64,000 nt of DNA from Candidatus Vicinibacter affinis (GCA_016714365.1 JADJNH010000006.1:62001-126000); one strand, 5' to 3'; shown: positions 8,301 to 17,491, numbered from the stretch's first letter. Notes: a model not told the origin generated them from the letters alone. Translations and numbers: made by a program.

Positions 8301-10001
8301 TATGTCAAACGGTCGTCTCAAATCTATTTTATCTTCATACCACACACTGCCGGTTTCAAAATTTTTTTCTTCCGTAAGCAGATAACAATCATTTCCCAGG
8401 TAGGTAGCATCCTGGTTGAGTACAAACTTTTTATTTTTTGAACTTTTGCAACTGTCAGGTATTTCAAAACTGCTTATTAGTGTACAATTCCTTTCATCCG
8501 TAATGGTGGCATTGTAATTTCCGGGTACCAGTAACTGGAACATACTATCCGTCTGGATGTACGTTTTGTTGCTGATCAGATAACGATAAGGAGGCTTTCC
8601 TCCTTCCACTCTGATGCCGGCAGTTCCATCACTGATACAATGAGCGGGCGTCACATCAATGCCAATTAATTTAAGTGGACGCGCGATTTCCACGTTTAAA
8701 GAAATGCTGTCATTTGACAAATCGAAATCCACGCCATTGTTAGGATTTGACAATAAAAAAGAAACGGTATGCATGCCCTCCGGTACGGATAAACAATTAA
8801 AAGAAATATTCTGAGTTTGTCCTGCAATCAGATTACCTGTCCACTTATTTGTTACCACCAGATTACCATCCAAATAAAACTGAATATCCATTTGGGTGAT
8901 CGTACTGATGCCTTCATTTTTAGCGACTATGATCGGGCATAAACTATCACCGCATAGATCAGCCAAAAAACGGATATCTTTTGCAACCACATCAAGATTG
9001 CCAACAGGCTGACATCCGCGTGAACTGATAAGATAGTTCCTCCGAGTTTCAAGAGTAGCCACCATCCTGGTCTTTTGTCCTTGACTGAAATGCACCGGTT
9101 GGCAAGAAGAATAATCCATGTAATTCGTATTGTCATCAGGAAGATCCGGTGCATCGGTATTGCAGGAATTTGTATTGCAAGGGGCAAAAGAAGCGGAATT
9201 GTCCGGAGGAGTATCACAGACCCTGTCCCCGTCCAGCAGGCAGTTGTTGTTTACACATCCTCCATTAAAAGTATGGTCCAGTCCAAAGTAATGTCCCATT
9301 TCATGCGCAGTGACGGTCGTACCACCTACAGAAGTCCAATACCTGGCCTCTTGCATAATCCCATCCACCGTACAAGGCGCCCCCGGAAAATAAGCGAAGC
9401 CCGCAAGACCACAACCAAAATTGGCATTGAACAGATCTGTCACCAACCAGATGTTGACGTACTGACGGCAATCCCATGAAACCAGACTTTTGATGGCCGC
9501 ATCGCTGTTGGCATTGGTACCCGGACTGCACATCGGATCGTTGACCAGATCGCTAAACGTGCGGGTGATGCCATTGGTAGGCTTTCCGGCAGGATCTCTT
9601 CTGGCCAGACAAAAACGGATTTCTACATCGACCCCTGTATTGGTTTTGAATGGTCCTTCATTGGAAAAGGATTGATTCAACAAATCAAGTCCATTCTCCA
9701 CTTGCTGGTTAGTGAGATTATTTCCTTGACCTATGGGTGTCCCGGGAGGTACCACCAGATGAATGACCACTGGAATCGTATAAATGACTTTTGAAAAATT
9801 GGATTTAGGACCGTTTTGATTCAATTGCAAGGTATATTCATAAATATCGCGTTCCATTTCCAGGAAGGCGTTTTTGTATTCAGGATTGGTATTCAATAAA
9901 TTTCGATGAAACTCTTCATGCGCACAAAAGGGGGCAACACCTTGACCGATTACGATCTGACAAAGTGATAAAAAGCCAATGAAAACAATGTATTTTTTCA
10001 T
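5355..10001 (-). CDS. M43-type zinc metalloprotease with L-type lectin domain and T9SS type B sorting domain
   Basis: This is a 1548-residue secreted protein. After a signal peptide (cut near IGQ at 20) comes a pappalysin-like M43 protease with HEMGHYFGLDH at 233-243 and a Met-turn (NYMDYSS) near 295. Next come a SprB-like repeat (about 445-510) and an L-type lectin-like sandwich (about 524-735, with AIEFDTW). Two more SprB-like segments follow, then five tandem repeats of about 50 residues (about 1040-1300; pattern ICEG, VGN, Y, GCDSI). The end is a gliding-motility C-terminal domain (FSPNGDQQNDF, YDRWGNLVF). It is likely a T9SS-exported surface enzyme acting on proteins or glycoproteins. 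The repeat module recurs in the protease at 53057. Confidence 0.9.
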   Translation of the reverse strand: MKKYIVFIGFLSLCQIVIGQGVAPFCAHEEFHRNLLNTNPEYKNAFLEMERDIYEYTLQLNQNGPKSNFSKVIYTIPVVIHLVVPPGTPIGQGNNLTNQQVENGLDLLNQSFSNEGPFKTNTGVDVEIRFCLARRDPAGKPTNGITRTFSDLVNDPMCSPGTNANSDAAIKSLVSWDCRQYVNIWLVTDLFNANFGCGLAGFAYFPGAPCTVDGIMQEARYWTSVGGTTVTAHEMGHYFGLDHTFNGGCVNNNCLLDGDRVCDTPPDNSASFAPCNTNSCNTDAPDLPDDNTNYMDYSSCQPVHFSQGQKTRMVATLETRRNYLISSRGCQPVGNLDVVAKDIRFLADLCGDSLCPIIVAKNEGISTITQMDIQFYLDGNLVVTNKWTGNLIAGQTQNISFNCLSVPEGMHTVSFLLSNPNNGVDFDLSNDSISLNVEIARPLKLIGIDVTPAHCISDGTAGIRVEGGKPPYRYLISNKTYIQTDSMFQLLVPGNYNATITDERNCTLISSFEIPDSCKSSKNKKFVLNQDATYLGNDCYLLTEEKNFETGSVWYEDKIDLRRPFDIYFQLNLGCIDGAGADGIAFVLQPISTSIGVSGGGLGYQGIRPSLAIEFDTWENGNFNDPVYDHMSLMRNGNVSHASPDQLAGPVGILPNLANAEDCKFHNCRVKWTPQSNLFQIYVDCQLRLEYRGDIIETIFRADPLVYFGFTAATGGAINVQQFCLDYVSEIAALDDYVICKGESIQVSVPSKFATYSWKPSNDINNPTTFNPIITPDSTTTYFVELGDRCNMKVFDTFSITVLDPELNVSLSLEDSCNAKSVTILSIHTGAADSITLYSRDGINFSRDTIYKYNPSSLITVYSKIGQCIRPFVQKLPPSIPDLRDSVLLVRARSCKDSGRIVIIGLGGIPPYQYELNNNGNWLSQGIFDPLDPGSYTITIRDQRNCMVSRQLMIGDYQHVITLKMDSAQLDKSCCNPTPFVNLLATGSYPLYYYSMDGDRWTGDGLFSGLSIGLHQANARDEFGCVSDTLTFEIIDLTQVQNDTQKVNICDGASHQVGNNVYTKSGRYKDVFSNRYCCDSIIYTDLQVWPVYIFSNNKQICEGAFVQVGNKQYTATGNYTDTLSTVSGCDSIVNTSLIVRPVFDQVNNQIICAGESIQVGNKFYGNTGNYLDTLKSIFNCDSIIRTSLQVNPVYDMNFQPVICDRESVQVGNKFYSNAGSYLDTLQTLNGCDSIIRTSLTVHPIFALQNPRMICEGQFIQVGSKKYDQAGVFVDTLSTINGCDSVINTRLIVDLVTAALTVDSIRCYDEQFGGASAQAIRGIPEFLFSFDDGRNFGKLNSVSKLPPGDYKVLIKDSLNCIDTQYFSLIVPIELETELENKIDITLGDKIILKPLLNFNPVTILWSPSDGLSCSDCLNPEVNILRSKNYTLTVTDRLGCTSTAIVQIRVDNNTQIWVPNVFSPNGDQQNDFVTVFGNHSIKQVDEFRIYDRWGNLVFLSGNFMVNDLQAGWDGNFRGEPVNQGVFVYYVKATRIDGTTVTLAGDVSVVR

Positions 10002-10316
10002 GCTAGGAAGACCAGGTTATGGACTTAAAGACTTCATGAGCCCCTTTAAAATGAAATGATCCCTCAATATTATGCCAAATTAAGGATTAACTGTCAACTG
10101 ATGAACGAAGTTTATTCCTCCAAATTCTTAAAATTCGCAACAAATCACAAAAATTCCCGTTTTTTCTACTCAGTAACTGATAACGAAGTTGTTTTTAAGG
10201 TATTTAGTCTTGTATTTGGTTAAATCAGGGTTAAAAAAGTTCCTATAAAACCAATCTCAAAATCATTTATTGTAGTTTTGTCTTTGTAAATTATTGATCC
10301 ACCATAACTTTTAAAA
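10002..10316. other. Divergent spacer between metalloprotease and thioredoxin-like gene
   Basis: The spacer is AT-rich and no gene is seen. TAGTTTTG at 10273-10280 matches the Bacteroidota -7 box (TAnnTTTG) and could serve the gene at 10317, but no good -33 box is found at the usual distance. Confidence 0.4.
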
Positions 10317-10850
10317 ATGCTTCAATCTCTTTTCTCAAAATCTTCTGTTCTGATGCTGGCAATTGTAATTTCTGCCAATCTTATTTCATGTGCCCAGACT
10401 CCGGCCAAAGATGCCAACAATGGCTATAAAGCAGAGCAAGAAGGATGGTTAGTCAATCTCGATGAAGCCTATGCACTATCCAAGAAAACCAATAAGCCGA
10501 TCATGGCTAATTTCACTGGTTCAGACTGGTGCGGCTGGTGTAAGCGTTTGTCCGCAGCGGTCTTTGTTAAAGATGATTTCAAAGCATGGGCAAAGAAAAA
10601 TGTAATCCTTCTGGAGTTGGATTTCCCTAGAGGTAAAGCCATCCCGGATGCCATCAGAACCCAAAATGCCAATCTTCAGCAAGCTTTTCAAGTTTCTGGA
10701 TATCCAACTATCTGGGTTTTTGACCTGGAGAAAGATAAGAAAACCAATCAATACCAGATTAATGCGCTTGGCAAAACAGGTTATACCGCCACTGTTCAGG
10801 AATTCACTTCCGGTGTAGACCAGATGATCGCCAAGAGAGCCGCTAAGTAA
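10317..10850 (+). CDS. Thioredoxin-like lipoprotein
   Basis: This 177-residue protein has a lipoprotein signal peptide (ANLISCAQT; Cys near residue 26) and a thioredoxin-fold body. The redox motif is WCGWC in GSDWCGWCKRL (about residues 70-80), followed by a cis-Pro region (GYPTIWVFD). This is the DsbD-C/DUF255-like type of periplasmic thioredoxin common in Bacteroidota. It likely reduces disulfides or assists folding of exported Cys-rich proteins, which are abundant in this window. It is monocistronic, with ATG start and an imperfect hairpin just downstream. Confidence 0.88.
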   Translation: MLQSLFSKSSVLMLAIVISANLISCAQTPAKDANNGYKAEQEGWLVNLDEAYALSKKTNKPIMANFTGSDWCGWCKRLSAAVFVKDDFKAWAKKNVILLELDFPRGKAIPDAIRTQNANLQQAFQVSGYPTIWVFDLEKDKKTNQYQINALGKTGYTATVQEFTSGVDQMIAKRAAK

Positions 10851-11125
10851 TTGATCCGAGTTACCGGAGGTAATTTCGGTATGATTTTATTATAATTAGT
10901 TTCATGCGCCAGGGTGAATAGAGCTTTACTTAGTTATTTTTATGAAGCCAACTCACTCAGTCCAATTTTACCGGCGAACTTTATGGAATGCAGGAATTGG
11001 TTTCTTAAATACTTGTTGCAAGATTTACCATACTGTTGAAAGCCTCGGCCATTCAATTTAAAATGTGAGCTTGTAAAAAAGGACCATCATTTGTATCAAA
11101 CCCGAAGTGCAATAATTAATTTACC
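10851..11125. other. Spacer with weak hairpin after the thioredoxin-like gene
   Basis: An imperfect stem (CCGAGTTACC pairing with GGTAATTTCGG) at 10856-10879 could be a weak terminator, followed by a broken T-rich tract. Nothing else is recognised in the spacer. Confidence 0.35.
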
Positions 11126-11575
11126 TTGAAAAGAATCTTTCTTTTATTATGGGGTCTTGCAATGTCAACCATGCTGTTGTCACAAAACTCCCCTACAACA
11201 AAGGAACGAGAGGTACAGCAAACGGTCATTAATTTTTTTGAAGCGATTTCAAACAGGGATTCAACAACCCTGAAGAAATACATGACTGCAGACATCGAGT
11301 TACTGGAATATGGGAGTTTATGGAATGCAGACACCCTGATTAAAAAAGCGATAAAATCAAATACCTCGAGTGATTTTATAAGGAAAAATACTTTTGACTT
11401 TCTCAGCACTCATGTTCATAAAAAAACCGCCTGGCTTACCTACCATCTCTACTCAGACATAACAAAAGAACGTAAACAATCTTCTGTGCATTGGTTGGAG
11501 ACCGTTGTGCTGATAAAAGAAAAGCAGAGTTGGAAAATCAAACTCTTACACTCCACATTGATTTCCCGTACTTAA
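11126..11575 (+). CDS. Small secreted NTF2/SnoaL-like protein
   Basis: This 149-residue protein starts with TTG; no ATG precedes the signal peptide, which ends near LLSQ (about residue 20). The mature part fits a DUF4440/SnoaL-like alpha+beta cone: REVQQTVINFFEAISNRD, then LEYGSLWNADTL, then paired strands ending in VHWLETVVLIKEKQSWKI. Such domains bind small ligands or act as small enzymes, and the substrate here is unknown. It stands alone between convergent and tandem neighbours. The family assignment rests on overall pattern. Confidence 0.65.
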   Translation: MKRIFLLLWGLAMSTMLLSQNSPTTKEREVQQTVINFFEAISNRDSTTLKKYMTADIELLEYGSLWNADTLIKKAIKSNTSSDFIRKNTFDFLSTHVHKKTAWLTYHLYSDITKERKQSSVHWLETVVLIKEKQSWKIKLLHSTLISRT

Positions 11576-11719
11576 ATTAGAGTGCATTGTAAATAAAACA
11601 TTACAGTCGGACACCAATTCCACCCAAAAAACATATATCACCTATTGGCCAACAATAAAAAATCGATTGGCATAATAACAGTAAGATTAATTGAAAAGAT
11701 CCGAAACTAACGAAAAGTT

Positions 11720-14269
11720 CTATTGAATTAAGTTTAAACACTTCTTTACCGAATCAGGAATACTAAATTTGCTGTTGACACTTTCCCAATTTTTTATTAC
11801 CAACACTCTGTTATCAAAATCCGGATCCATGCATAATTTTTCTAAATCTATTTCAACTAAACTGAATTTTAATTCATTTAGATGCTTACAGATCATTGCA
11901 TAGGCGAGCCAATTGCTTTGCATGGATAGTTTGGATAATTTCTGAATCCAATTATTGGCCAATTTATTTTGCTGCAGCATAAACAAATTTGAAATGTACT
12001 TTCCCATCAATTCCATGTTTTGCGAATCAGTTTTCAACGCCTTCACATAATATTCATCTGCACGTTTATATTCATTCAAACCATATTGGAAGACATCCGC
12101 TAAAACTTTAAAGTTGGGATATCTGGAAGCCTGGTGAAGTAAAACACAGGTATCAAAATAGAGCTTTGCCTCCTGTCGGTGATTCAAAAACAGGTAACAC
12201 CAACCCATTTCTTGGTAATACTTAGGGTGACTTCCATTTAAGCTTAATCCCTTTTGATAATTAAAAAGCGCCGTTAAATATTCTCCCTTTTTAAAAAGCA
12301 TCTTACCCTTTAAAAAATATGCTTCTGCACATTTTGGCTTTTCCTTAATGATTAATTCCAAATATTTCTCCGCTGTGGCATAGTCCCTCAATTGGATAGA
12401 TAGTTTTGCGATTCCCAAATATGGAACATAAGCTCTTGCCGGAAATTTGAGTGCTGAAGTTTCCCAGTGCTTAATGGCCAAATCCGGTTTTCCCATTTCA
12501 AAATAGACCTGCGCCATGTTGTTGTAGGTAGAGGAAAAATTGCTGTCAATTAACATCATCTTGTCAAAGTAAAATTTGCATTGATCATAACGTTTTAATA
12601 ATCCGTGCACATAAATGAGATTAACGTGTGGTGATTTAAAAGTTGGATTCAACAGAATGGCTTTCTCGAAAAGCGAAACGGATTCCTTCATCAATGCAAC
12701 ATTACCGGTCTCTTCTCCCAGATCTGAAAAAGCAATTCCAATGACATTAAAAGCTGCAGAAGAATTGGGAACAAGGCTTAAATATTTTTTAAAATAAATC
12801 AACGCACTGTCCGGTAGCGCCATCGATTGAAAAATGATTCCAATGGTAAAATAAACATAAACAGCGTTTGGCTCCAGGACTCTGGACTTATCTAGAAGTT
12901 GTAAGGCATTCTGCATTCTACTTTTATCTGCCGGAGTATAATTATTCATATCAACACCCATACTTTCAATCAAGGCGCTTACGTAAAATCGTCTAGCCAG
13001 AATGGAGGAATACATGTAATGGGTCTCTTCCAGCAGCAACAAACAAGAATCCAATTGACGGGCAGCAGATAAAATTTTTGCCGGTTTGGTATTCGGAGAA
13101 AAACCTTTCCAAAGAGGTGCTATTAAACTGTCAAAGGTTTGAGTCAATTGTGCGGCCAGATTCCTTCTTATCAAAAAACGAAACTGGTGATCGGGGTAAA
13201 GGTTATTGAATTCCCAATAATCTCGCATTGCGTTTTCTCCAACGGGATCAATGAGCTTGCCGGAAAGCAAATGATTATTAAAATTTTTATAAATCATTTT
13301 TCCACGCTCATCTAAATCATTCAAATAGATTTCTTCATCACCTTTAATATTAACAATCTTGAAATTAGGATACTCTTTTATTCTTAAGTGATCCAGAGAA
13401 TCTTTAAATTTTGGATTTACCAGGGTCAACTTTTTATCCCATTTACCAATGATAACCGGAGTCTGTTTGTATTCACTTGCCAAAAAAACTTTTTCCTCCA
13501 GGTATCTTTTTAATTCATACAATGAAATGACTTCATCCTGGTTTGATTCTGCAAAGCCCAGCAATCCTTCTTCCAAATAATACGAAAACAATCCGCGACC
13601 TTCTCCCCAACTCAAACCTTCCAGAGAAAGTTGATTGGCATCACAAGACAACAACACGGTTGAAATTCGTGACAAAGTATTTTTCAAAGCATAAGAAGTA
13701 TGTTTGCTTCCTTCCATTCCCCCCGCCAATTTTCCGGAGTGGCAGGCATCAATGATGTAAGTTATATCCACCCCTTTTGTAGTCAACTTTTCAAAATAAT
13801 CGGAAAGCCTGTTAATCTGGATTACATCATGAATCATTTCGAAATAGTTTTCCTTCGGACTGTCGTACAACAGCAACAAACCATTTTCAGATTGACTCCT
13901 GTCTTCAATGTCGCCATGGCCTGCAAAGAAAAAATAAACCCTGTCACCACTGACAGCATTTTGCAATACACTGGAAATGGCATCCCCTATTCTAAACTTA
14001 GTAGCCTCTTCATTTAAAAATATAGAGATATTCTGCGAGTCAACACGTTGATGATGTACATTCATCAAATAAGTTCGAAAGGCAATTGCATCTCTGTCTG
14101 AATAATTCAGCTGCGCAATATTTTTGTACTTGCTGATTCCAATAATGATTGCATAGGATTTTCCGGATACCGGAATCGGATTTTCTATCGGTATCACTCC
14201 TCTATCAGATTGGGCATCCCCAGAGGTGATGTAAAAAATAAAACAAATGCAAAATAATACGTACCTCAT
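11720..14269 (-). CDS. Exported caspase-like (C14) peptidase with TPR repeats
   Basis: This 849-residue protein has a signal peptide (cut near GDAQ, about 20). The caspase-like p20 domain (about 37-270) keeps the dyad H118 (FFFAGHGD) and C176 (IIDACHSG). From about 440 to 820 it carries a long TPR array (for example AVYVYFTIGIIFQSMALPDSA and SSTYNNMAQVYFEMGKPDLA). It is probably a periplasmic or surface-anchored metacaspase-type protease, with TPRs for partner binding. Bacterial caspase homologues are known in signalling and abortive infection, but the leader argues against a cytoplasmic defence role here. No C-terminal T9SS domain is seen. Confidence 0.88.
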   Translation of the reverse strand: MRYVLFCICFIFYITSGDAQSDRGVIPIENPIPVSGKSYAIIIGISKYKNIAQLNYSDRDAIAFRTYLMNVHHQRVDSQNISIFLNEEATKFRIGDAISSVLQNAVSGDRVYFFFAGHGDIEDRSQSENGLLLLYDSPKENYFEMIHDVIQINRLSDYFEKLTTKGVDITYIIDACHSGKLAGGMEGSKHTSYALKNTLSRISTVLLSCDANQLSLEGLSWGEGRGLFSYYLEEGLLGFAESNQDEVISLYELKRYLEEKVFLASEYKQTPVIIGKWDKKLTLVNPKFKDSLDHLRIKEYPNFKIVNIKGDEEIYLNDLDERGKMIYKNFNNHLLSGKLIDPVGENAMRDYWEFNNLYPDHQFRFLIRRNLAAQLTQTFDSLIAPLWKGFSPNTKPAKILSAARQLDSCLLLLEETHYMYSSILARRFYVSALIESMGVDMNNYTPADKSRMQNALQLLDKSRVLEPNAVYVYFTIGIIFQSMALPDSALIYFKKYLSLVPNSSAAFNVIGIAFSDLGEETGNVALMKESVSLFEKAILLNPTFKSPHVNLIYVHGLLKRYDQCKFYFDKMMLIDSNFSSTYNNMAQVYFEMGKPDLAIKHWETSALKFPARAYVPYLGIAKLSIQLRDYATAEKYLELIIKEKPKCAEAYFLKGKMLFKKGEYLTALFNYQKGLSLNGSHPKYYQEMGWCYLFLNHRQEAKLYFDTCVLLHQASRYPNFKVLADVFQYGLNEYKRADEYYVKALKTDSQNMELMGKYISNLFMLQQNKLANNWIQKLSKLSMQSNWLAYAMICKHLNELKFSLVEIDLEKLCMDPDFDNRVLVIKNWESVNSKFSIPDSVKKCLNLIQ

Positions 14270-14578
14270 GGATGCAGGACAGGATTTAAAATCAAATGCT
14301 AAGTTAGAGGCTTTACAAGAATGGAAAAATAACTTTAGTTATATGAAACTTTAGAGAATAATCTAACCACCCAGTTAATTACCAAATCAAAAGAATATTA
14401 AAGATTACCCTTTAGTATAAATTTTATCCAATAAGAACCAAACCAAAAATTCCGGTATCCCTACATGGGATATCTTTTTAAACAGCTTTAACCAAAGTTT
14501 TGGCCTCTATTTATCTTATAAAATAAGGTTGGTCAGGAGTCAGTATTTTTTTACAATTTTGTAACCAAATCCCTGATT
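14270..14578. other. Divergent spacer between caspase-TPR and MFS genes
   Basis: The spacer is AT-rich and no gene is found. A TTTTACAATTTTG stretch just before the MFS start is promoter-like but does not fit the -7 spacing exactly. Confidence 0.35.
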
Positions 14579-15814
14579 TTGGAAAACAAGAATATTGGTC
14601 ACAGTCACCCTTTCAACATGATCGTCATTGTAGCTGCGCTGGGCTATTTTGTAGACATTTATGATTTAATCTTATTTGGTATTGTGAAGGACCCGAGTCT
14701 GAGAGATCTGGGCGTGGCCGATGGCGATATGTTCTCCGTAGGTTCCTATCTGCTGAATATGCAAATGATCGGAATGCTTCTGGGTGGGATCATCTGGGGG
14801 ATCATGGGGGATAAAAAAGGGAGATTGTCCACTTTGTTCCTGACCATCCTGATGTACTCGCTGGCGAACATTGCCAATGGATTTGTGCAGACGGTGGAAC
14901 AATATGCCTGGGTTCGGTTTATAGCAGGATTGGGATTGGCCGGCGAACTGGGAGTCGGAATTACCCTGGTATCAGAGGTCATGACCAAGGAAAGAAGAGG
15001 TATGGGTGCCAGTATTGTTTCAGGAATAGGAATCATTGGCGCGGTGCTGGGATTTTTAGTAGCAGACGCCTTCAACTGGCGAATTGCTTATTATGTGGGA
15101 GGAGGTTTGGGTCTCGCCCTCCTCGTGTTGAGAATCAGCGTGTATGAATCTGGTATGTTTCATCGGACCAAAGAAGAGAATGTAAAACGTGGGGACTTTT
15201 TATCCCTTTTTACCAGTAGAAAAAGATTTGTAAAATATCTTTTGTGCATTCTGGCCGGTATCCCGGTGTGGTATGCCATCAGCCAATTGGCTATTAATGC
15301 CTCAGCCTATGCCAAAACAGGTTTGGTGAATGGCACTATTGTAGGCGCACAGGCTGTAACGCTACACTACATTGGAGCCTCAGTTGGAAGCATATTGTTT
15401 GGCTACATCAGTGAGCGTTTTAGATCCCGCAAAAAAGCCCTGCTGCTTTCTGTTGCGCTCATGACTGCATGCATGCTGGCTTATTTCTTAAATACTCAGA
15501 CAAGCCCCGGTATTTTTTATTCAGTCATTGGACTGATGGGAGTATCCATGGGGGGCTTGTGGTCGATCTTCATGGTATCCGCATCTGAACAATTCGGAAC
15601 AAACTTAAGGGCGACTGTTACCACCACTGCTCCAAATTTTGTGCGCGGCACGACCGTACTTATCAGTATATGCGTTTCGACTTTGGTACCGTCTGTTGGA
15701 TTGTTGTCTGCAGGATTTTATGTGGGCATTGTTTGTGTGGTGGTGTCGTTGGTAGCCATCTTGTACTCAACAGACACCTATGGTAAAGACCTGGATTATC
15801 ATGAGCTGAGTTAA
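14579..15814 (+). CDS. MFS transporter
   Basis: This 411-residue inner-membrane protein has about twelve hydrophobic helices. The loop 2-3 signature GDKKGR (MFS motif A) is present, as is RFIAGLGLAGELGVGITLVSE, typical of the metabolite:H+ symporter/sugar-porter side of the family. It starts with TTG (ENKNIGHSHPFNMI); the next ATG (at HPFNM) would cut into the first helix. Substrate cannot be told; organic acids or sugars are possible. It is monocistronic, flanked by divergent and convergent genes. Confidence 0.88.
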   Translation: MENKNIGHSHPFNMIVIVAALGYFVDIYDLILFGIVKDPSLRDLGVADGDMFSVGSYLLNMQMIGMLLGGIIWGIMGDKKGRLSTLFLTILMYSLANIANGFVQTVEQYAWVRFIAGLGLAGELGVGITLVSEVMTKERRGMGASIVSGIGIIGAVLGFLVADAFNWRIAYYVGGGLGLALLVLRISVYESGMFHRTKEENVKRGDFLSLFTSRKRFVKYLLCILAGIPVWYAISQLAINASAYAKTGLVNGTIVGAQAVTLHYIGASVGSILFGYISERFRSRKKALLLSVALMTACMLAYFLNTQTSPGIFYSVIGLMGVSMGGLWSIFMVSASEQFGTNLRATVTTTAPNFVRGTTVLISICVSTLVPSVGLLSAGFYVGIVCVVVSLVAILYSTDTYGKDLDYHELS

Positions 15815-16108
15815 GTCAGTAAGCCATCAAATTTCTAACCGCTCTTAATTCATTCTTAAGTTTTCAGGAAGAAAATTGGATTGCAACTGATAAGAATTGA
15901 AGCAGATTTAAATGCAAAAACAATTTAAGGATAGTTAAAATAAATTGTGTGTCCAGCATGTAAAGGAGTTAATTTTCACTCAACAAGACAAGTACGCTCT
16001 TACAGGATTTATTAATCGCTTCCATTATCTAAATAAAACAAAATTTATCCAGCTTGTTATATTAATGCGATCGTGATGATCGCTAAGCACTTTTTAAAAA
16101 AATGTCAG
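15815..16108. other. Convergent spacer after MFS gene
   Basis: No gene is seen. A perfect short inverted repeat GCGATC/GATCGC lies near 16068-16084 between the convergent MFS and barrel genes, without a strong T-run. Confidence 0.35.
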
Positions 16109-16969
16109 CTATAATTTTATCCCAAAACCTACACCCCATGTAAAAATGCTTTGGTAAACATTCGTCTTGTTGAACACACTTTTATACTCCTTTCCCTGAT
16201 TGGTTAGGGTAATTTTCTGTTCATTTAATGGTATAGAAGGTAGGTAACAATAATCTCCATTAAATTTAAAGAAAAATCTCTTTTTAATAGGTAGGTTCAT
16301 TTCGATTCCTGAATTTAATCCAAACGAAAAATATGAACTCTTTTCGTCATACTTATTTTTTCCATAAGCCAGTCTTGGTCCTCCATAAATTACAAATAGC
16401 TGATCCCAAAAAATATACCCGGCCCTAAGGTTAAATAAGTTTGATTCCAGTTTATAAATTAGCCGATGCCCATAATCTTGTACGCCATCCACATATTGCA
16501 CAGAATAAAGATTTTTAAATCCAGTGCTTAAAAGAGTATAATAAGAATACTGCACCCCTAAAAGAAAATTTTTCTTTAGGAAATAATCAAGACCAAATCC
16601 AACTGAAGGCCATGAAAAATCATCTGATGCAGAACCGGAACTCGAACTGTACTTGCCCCAGTTAAGATTTAAAGAAGCATCGAAAAAGTTGGGTCCTGCA
16701 CTGGTGTTGTGGGAAGCTTTATAATTCCGTTGTTTGTGATCAAACCCCTGATCCTTTAGTATTTGATCTACATTGCTGTTATTCCTGGAGCCATAAAAAT
16801 TTACATAAAACCTAAACTTGTGACTCCGATTATTTTTTTGTTTTGTTGGTAACTTATTGTCAATGAAGAGTCTACTTGAATCCATTTTGGTTTGTGAGTT
16901 ACCCTGTTGGACCAAAGTCAAGAATGCTATAATTACCAGGGCGATTTTGATAGGAACCGAGATAGACAT
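16109..16969 (-). CDS. Outer-membrane beta-barrel protein
   Basis: This 286-residue protein has a signal peptide (cut near QGNSQ, about 26). The body alternates amphipathic strands with aromatic ends (FRFYVNFYGSR, VGFGLDYFLKKNFLLGVQYSYY, LFNLRAGYIFWDQLFVIYGG) and ends in a strand finishing at FGIKL. This is the pattern of small porin-like/PorT-like barrels of Bacteroidota. There is no enzyme motif. It lies alone, convergent to the MFS gene. Role unknown; likely structural or a small-molecule pore. Confidence 0.7.
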   Translation of the reverse strand: MSISVPIKIALVIIAFLTLVQQGNSQTKMDSSRLFIDNKLPTKQKNNRSHKFRFYVNFYGSRNNSNVDQILKDQGFDHKQRNYKASHNTSAGPNFFDASLNLNWGKYSSSSGSASDDFSWPSVGFGLDYFLKKNFLLGVQYSYYTLLSTGFKNLYSVQYVDGVQDYGHRLIYKLESNLFNLRAGYIFWDQLFVIYGGPRLAYGKNKYDEKSSYFSFGLNSGIEMNLPIKKRFFFKFNGDYCYLPSIPLNEQKITLTNQGKEYKSVFNKTNVYQSIFTWGVGFGIKL

Positions 16970-17361
16970 TTCTTTAGGTTTTTACAAATTTAATGTTAAA
17001 AATTTATAAAATCAAATGTAATTAAAATAAGACCATTACATATTAATATAATACTATATATGAAAATGCAATATCATAACGGTCCACTAGTACTCGGTTT
17101 TGTAAGTTAAGGTTGCAATTAATAAAGCCAGGATTTCCAGCTACCCACCTAATTTTATAAAAATTACTTACCCTACAGTGCTAACAAATGTTTTGATTGC
17201 CTAAAGTTTACCCAACATGGACATATAATCAACTGAAAAAATGAAACGCCACCAATGTCACGATTTAGTTTAGGAACCGCAGCCTCCGTGCTGCGGCGAG
17301 TACTGCTGAATGAATACGATTATTCATGCTAATGGAATTACCTTCAAACTCAGAATTACTT
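16970..17361. other. Spacer with two hairpins
   Basis: No protein gene is seen. It holds two inverted repeats: CCGCAGC/GCTGCGG with a six-base loop (17277-17296) and ATGAATA/TATTCAT with a CGAT loop (about 17313-17330). Neither has a T-run. They resemble the hairpin cluster near 5.3 kb in style but not in sequence. Confidence 0.5.
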
Positions 17362-17398
17362 AAAAAAAAAAGCCATCAACATTGTTGATGGCTTTTTC
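17362..17398 (-). terminator. Terminator of tRNA-Glu
   Basis: AGCCATCAAC and GTTGATGGCT form a perfect 10-bp stem with a 3-base loop. On the minus strand a run of nine T follows, directly downstream of the tRNA-Glu gene. Confidence 0.9.
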
Positions 17399-17400
17399 AG

Positions 17401-17472
17401 TACCCCGTAGGGGAGTCGAACCCCTCTTACCAGAATGAAAATCTGAGGTCCTAACCGATAGACGAACGGGGC
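17401..17472 (-). tRNA. tRNA-Glu (UUC)
   Basis: Read on the minus strand, the gene begins GCCCCGTTCGTCTATCGG (acceptor and D-arm), has the anticodon loop TTTTCAT with anticodon TTC, the T-arm AGGGGTTCGACTCCCCT and the acceptor strand ACGGGGT with discriminator A. CCA is not encoded. Its length of 72 is normal. It is followed by a strong terminator and preceded by a TATCTTTG -7 box. Confidence 0.95.
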
Positions 17473-17491
17473 AGATTTCCAAAAAGAGAGG

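Noticed and set aside
9075..9479. 134-codon plus-strand frame within the giant protease gene
   Set aside because: Antisense shadow of the well-supported minus-strand gene, without domain or start signals.
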